Source of the DNA: Anaerolineae bacterium
GTDB taxonomy: Bacteria > Chloroflexota > Anaerolineae > Aggregatilineales > J027
Direction of reading: 5' to 3'
NCBI GenBank assembly: GCA_019913005.1
Contig: JAIOHL010000087.1
Location: 1-44,122 of the forward strand
DNA: 44,122 bases
In this document: positions 41,501 to 44,122 of the stretch, one piece after another
How the letters are laid out: each line of letters opens with the position of its first letter
Position numbering within the stretch: position 1 is the stretch's first letter
Notes under the pieces: generated by a model
Told to the model about the DNA's origin: nothing
Databases searched by the model: none
Seen by the model: the letters and a program-made list of their open reading frames with translations, nothing else
Made by a program: the position numbers and the translations under genes

Positions 41501-43048
41501 GCGACTAAGGAAGTCCAACAATTCATCCTCAGAAAGTCCCTGATGGGCTGCCCACAACGCACAGACGGTCTCTTTCACAAGGTCAGGCCGTTGATACTCA
41601 TAGTCGGTTTCAAAACGGGCTAGGATACGTTCAAATAAATCATCAACGGTTTGAGCCGTCAGGTTTTCGTCAATTCTTAGTTGTAACCATTCGACCGGTT
41701 GGCCTGTGCCCAATGCAAAGAGCCGGAGATCATTTAGAAGAACCCGCAAAAATAAAGGGCTTTCCGTTTGAGAGGCACTGATCACTTTGGAAAGTAGCGT
41801 GGTATCCAGTCGTTTGCCATACAGTTCAAGATAGGCGGTTGCAATAGCGCGTTTTTCATCGGTTGACAAGGCTGGCAACACCAGTGTTTTAATAGTGCGC
41901 TGGCGGAGTATTTCGACGGCTTGGCATTCACGGCTGGCGATGATCAGGTGGATGTTAGCAGGCAATGGATTGGGTAGCCATAATAGACTTTGTGCTTCGT
42001 TATCCAGTTTGTCCAGACCATCCAGTATGAGCACCACAGAACCCAGATGACTGGCCCTCGTTAAAGTAGCAACGAGCTTTGCGTGGGGTGAGAGCACTAG
42101 TTCCTCCTGCGGCGGCTGCAAACCGAAGAGGTGCTCTAACTGACGAATTAGCCCGTCCAGAATGTTGTCGGGTTGTGTGGTTTCGGGTCGGCTTCCAATA
42201 AACACAGCCGCGACTTTGTGTTGTGGATGGGCGGCAACCCAATTAACTAGCAGAGCCGATTTCCCGTTGCCTGAAGGCCCAATCAGCGCCAATATAACGT
42301 TGGTGTCATGAGCAGTTAAATCCAATTGCTTGGTAGTGCGTGCGAGAAAATCATCTAATTGACTCATGACCGCGGGACGAACAACAAATCCGCGCAGCTG
42401 ATCATCCATATCGCTTAAAGGGCCTTCGTCAGGGGACCGATCTGCTTTGGACGTAAAATCCTGTTCAATGGCCTTCTGTAAATCTTCCGTGATCCACTCG
42501 GCGAACTGTTCGGCACTTTGATAATTTTCGCGGAGATGTACCCCCGCTACCTCAATTGACTGTTTTAGCGCGGCCTGCTTGTGGCGTTCCTGTTCGTCCG
42601 CCGCTCCGTGGGTTTTGCTTGGGGGGTGATCCGGGGAGCGGAAGTAGAAGAAGGCCTGTTCAATCCGCCGGGGGCTGTTGAGCACTGCATAAAGCATTTC
42701 GAGTTCGGTATAACTTCGGTCTTCATAAGCCGCTAACCAAGGATACTGATCCAGCACGTGGGGCATAAACTTCTGGGCGGTTGTGCCGTAGCGTTCCCCC
42801 AGAATGCCGATGAAGTAATTACAGGCCTCAATCTCAGCAAAACAGGTCGGCAGAATCTCACCGCTTTTGACTTGTTCCTCCGTGACGCCCCATCGCAAGT
42901 CGACATCACTGAAAAAGATTCGATGTTCTCGGCACACTGCTCTCAATTTAGGAAAAACAAATTTTTCAAGCTGTTCGCGTTCTTCAAACATGTCACGAAA
43001 GGTCGAGGAAATAAAAACCCGCATTACACGTCCACTTGTAGTTTTCAT
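38594..43048 (-). CDS. DUF4062 - NACHT-type NTPase - TPR protein (STAND family)
   Basis: A 1484-residue protein. N-terminal DUF4062 domain (about residues 9-110): MRVFISSTFRDMFEERE, LRWGVTEEQVKSGEIL and CNYFIGILGERYG. This fold is TIR-related and found at the head of TEP1-, NPHP3- and NWD1-like proteins. A STAND NTPase follows with Walker A IGPSGNGKSALL (near residue 258) and Walker B VVLILDGLDKLD (near residue 340), then a winged-helix/arm region to ~600. The C-terminal ~850 residues are helical repeats of TPR type (YLNKGQYADAMRAFNEKLRY, LYLELKRWNEARKDFHTALS). Such proteins are ligand-triggered oligomerising switches, and in bacteria many act against phages. An alternative start is the second Met eight codons later. 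It is probably the sensor/effector of the cargo module; its function here is inferred. Confidence 0.93.
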   Translation of the reverse strand: MKTTSGRVMRVFISSTFRDMFEEREQLEKFVFPKLRAVCREHRIFFSDVDLRWGVTEEQVKSGEILPTCFAEIEACNYFIGILGERYGTTAQKFMPHVLDQYPWLAAYEDRSYTELEMLYAVLNSPRRIEQAFFYFRSPDHPPSKTHGAADEQERHKQAALKQSIEVAGVHLRENYQSAEQFAEWITEDLQKAIEQDFTSKADRSPDEGPLSDMDDQLRGFVVRPAVMSQLDDFLARTTKQLDLTAHDTNVILALIGPSGNGKSALLVNWVAAHPQHKVAAVFIGSRPETTQPDNILDGLIRQLEHLFGLQPPQEELVLSPHAKLVATLTRASHLGSVVLILDGLDKLDNEAQSLLWLPNPLPANIHLIIASRECQAVEILRQRTIKTLVLPALSTDEKRAIATAYLELYGKRLDTTLLSKVISASQTESPLFLRVLLNDLRLFALGTGQPVEWLQLRIDENLTAQTVDDLFERILARFETDYEYQRPDLVKETVCALWAAHQGLSEDELLDFLSRPTSIVWSPFFAALREMLVNRGGLYTLAYSDLFQAIQDRYLPQLSEQQSAYQGLAEFFARRPLDERQVIELPHLYTKLEAWDALYDWIAVPQNFSLTWLTDRLLVKTIWKNLEDHSSYRMSDAYRAIIDEPEKYGHIGSDRDFKSVADDVGLLLAELGHVSEAQLLRSRQEKNLRQEQNYYRLIPILNELGLTYLNKGQYADAMRAFNEKLRYCQQKGDPLWLSTTFGNIGVTALAVGDFMHALMNLQEQERIEGGAVSLFGGSQDHQLSHGSACNAIGTILYIMDETTAALKFNSDALESFRRANARPHYAAALVRRGSLYLELKRWNEARKDFHTALSLLEDVQEVEALKAQWEALMGLGRALERLHEKKIVPVYTRAVEVAKMLQSSSQYVESYVALVRTGAALGGEAFIEGEPNIRQLAHACFTNGSIESLARIYDVLGSLQVGRYSKRFRFSKEGYQAALVYFADLEKLYQQQKTTPTPLSIQHWIKSLEGQLYVLTLMKHRAIQAVANTDYAQDIPLISQKLARARHAVYETKRAFPKAHQAIRLGQVEQANSILNRVQKYADILEESSEWGMYTQLRGSLFELQGYLQGQAEDCETAFDSFNRAADIYREAGILHAELRMIRQATRMHQKMTDLDYPNRNPARADELTRLMEQIISRYESHPWFETSDFGILALLIQNQASFLFQKQDWLGALSVAQKSERYQRLALEMWPETREDGLGFALWVQGFGYEASGDLEMAARCFSQAAERFSPYRDELAEYLGGCETHLSKLLLEMDFQRGLDKAESLVLESMRDQALDLFDRGDIPKALGVLQEMETKAEKLQSRSWKFQSLMGQIAVYQNAFFACLQGGDDDETALWLTKELLALYEIIDDAYGILNSHMFMAQVLQRMTRYQEAVALLDEAEQRAQKGLYRVQQRNIQRQKRGLLTEWIKVEKANGVDTIRLEDLLKAVPDPDWIDQIRDL

Positions 43049-43297
43049 AGGAGAGCCTTGGGATCAGATTGTTTTTCGCCTAATTCTAATATGCAAGCCC
43101 TTTAGGGCGAGTAGCAAGTGTCATCAGTTCAGTATTCATTATGATATGGGCCGTGGGTTTTGCGTTTGTATATCCCGATGTCGGGATGGGGAGAGGGGTA
43201 TTTGGCAGAAATCGGGATGACACCGGATAATTAGTAGATATTCCCACAGAGCGTTGTTGGGAGCATGGCGATTATTTTGAAACGGCGGGAGGGTGGT
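43049..43297. promoter_or_regulatory. Divergent promoter region with a 7-bp palindrome
   Basis: This 249-bp gap separates the minus-strand DUF4062-NTPase gene from the + strand pentapeptide-TIR gene. ATCCCGA-TG-TCGGGAT (43172-43187) is a palindrome with 7-bp arms, and the half ATCGGGATG recurs at about 43208-43216 and again inside the next gene near 43367. It may be an operator or a small dispersed repeat. No clear -35/-10 pair was found. Confidence 0.35.
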
Positions 43298-44122
43298 ATG
43301 GCGAACGAAGAACATGTGGCGATTTTGAAGCAGGGGGTGGAGGCGTGGAATCAGTGGAGGAAAGAAAATCGGGATGTAAGGCCAGACCTGAGTGGGGCAA
43401 ACCTGAGTGGGGCAAACCTGTGGAGGGCAGACCTGAGTGAGGCAAAGCTGATTGAGGCAGACCTGAGCGGGGCAGACCTGAGCGGGGCGTACTGTGGATT
43501 TACCATGTTTGGGGACGTGGATTTATCGGAAGCGAAGGGATTAGAAACGATAAGGCATGACGGGCCGAGTACAGTGGGGATTGATACACTGGTAATTTCC
43601 AAAGGGAAGATACCAGAGGTGTTTTTGCGGGGGTGTGGTGTACCAGAGGAGTTGATTGCCACTTTCCGATATTTCTTTGCTACGGCGGTGATTGAGTTTT
43701 ATTCGTGTTTTATCAGCTATAGCCACGCGGATAAGGCGTTTGCGCGGCGGGTGCATGATACGTTGCAGGCACGGGGCATTCGGTGTTGGTTGGATGAGAA
43801 ACAAGTCTTGCCGGGGCATGACATTCTGACAGAAGTAGATCGGGGAATTAAGCTGTGGGATAAGGTGCTGCTATGCGCCTCAAGAGAGTCGCTGCACAGT
43901 GGTTGGGTGGATACCGAACTCACCAAAGCGTTGGAAAAAGAACGAGAATTGACCAAAGAACGTAGCCAACGGGTATTTGCACTTATTCCATTGGATATAG
44001 ACGGCTATTTATTGAGCAGGGATTATCAGAGTCCGATTAAAAGCGAAATTATGCGGCGGTCAGTGGCGGAGTTTAAGGGGTGGGATGGGGACGGCGGGAA
44101 TGCGATCTTTGACGAGCAGATG
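43298..44122 (+). CDS. Pentapeptide-repeat - TIR protein, cut by the window end
   Basis: The frame runs from ATG 43298 to the last base without a stop (275 residues seen). Residues ~1-27 form a helical head (EEHVAILKQGVEAWNQW). About eight pentapeptide repeats of the A(D/N)LSG type follow (~28-68), then a linker, and from about residue 137 a TIR domain: CFISYSHADKAFARRV, the GIRCWLDEKQVLPG loop and GWVDTELTKAL with the putative catalytic Glu207. This head-pentapeptide-TIR layout is frequent in Chloroflexota and Cyanobacteria, often as a toxin-like or immune protein with further domains. It is divergent from the DUF4062-NTPase gene and may share its regulation. Anything after the TIR domain lies outside the window. 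Confidence 0.85.
   Translation, partial: MANEEHVAILKQGVEAWNQWRKENRDVRPDLSGANLSGANLWRADLSEAKLIEADLSGADLSGAYCGFTMFGDVDLSEAKGLETIRHDGPSTVGIDTLVISKGKIPEVFLRGCGVPEELIATFRYFFATAVIEFYSCFISYSHADKAFARRVHDTLQARGIRCWLDEKQVLPGHDILTEVDRGIKLWDKVLLCASRESLHSGWVDTELTKALEKERELTKERSQRVFALIPLDIDGYLLSRDYQSPIKSEIMRRSVAEFKGWDGDGGNAIFDEQM

Noticed and set aside
43378-43502. Short DNA repeats (GACCTGAGTGGGGCAAA type) resembling a tandem repeat or CRISPR-like array
   Set aside because: They are 15-bp in-frame units that encode pentapeptide repeats; there are no spacers.

Overview
The window reads as a bacterial chromosome segment, most likely from the phylum Chloroflexota (Anaerolineae-like). This is inferred from gene style: a short IF-2, a NusA with a long charged tail, bacterial TIR, WD40 and pentapeptide proteins, and sugar-binding-protein domains. 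It is not based on a marker search. The left ~26 kb is host-like. The right ~18 kb looks like an integrated plasmid-like element whose right end lies outside the window.

Host part. A PAP2-family membrane enzyme, a queuosine-precursor transporter (yhhQ type), Era GTPase and a small membrane protein run on the + strand. They converge on a long minus-strand translation/transcription operon: nusA - ylxR(rnpM) - infB - rbfA - nrnA - truB - ribF. No rimP precedes nusA. Upstream lies a type II NADH dehydrogenase gene, whose promoter carries an 18-bp palindrome of Rex/CRP type. Divergent from it is a BlaI-type repressor gene followed by a 1239-residue M56 (BlaR1-like) membrane metalloprotease. Its extracellular part is not a penicillin-binding domain but two consecutive solute-binding-protein (sugar ABC type) modules. 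The promoter of this pair carries three GCGAA..TTCGC palindromes. Next is a TetR/MFS pair divergent from an operon of class II aldolase, class III aminotransferase and FGGY sugar kinase, with a perfect TetR-like operator between them, and then a GH3 beta-glucosidase gene.

Element part. At about 26.2 kb there is a minus-strand tRNA 3' end (T-arm plus acceptor strand) without a tRNA body, followed by the original terminator. A tyrosine recombinase gene lies next to it. Then come a run of tightly packed small genes of unknown function (including two paralogous 96-residue proteins), a ParA ATPase, a large ParB-like protein, a replication-initiator-like protein and a DnaQ-type exonuclease. The initiator gene contains five 15-bp near-palindromic repeats spaced 21-25 bp in its central linker region, in all three codon phases, followed by an AT-rich stretch. 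This arrangement is like the origin inside phage lambda gene O. The element is therefore probably a self-replicating or excisable integrative plasmid.

Cargo. The rest of the element carries a likely defence or conflict module: a DUF4062 - NACHT-type NTPase - TPR protein (1484 residues), a TIR - transmembrane - 14-blade WD40 protein downstream on the same strand, and, divergently, a pentapeptide-repeat - TIR protein cut by the window end. Roles in immunity are inferred from domain architecture only.
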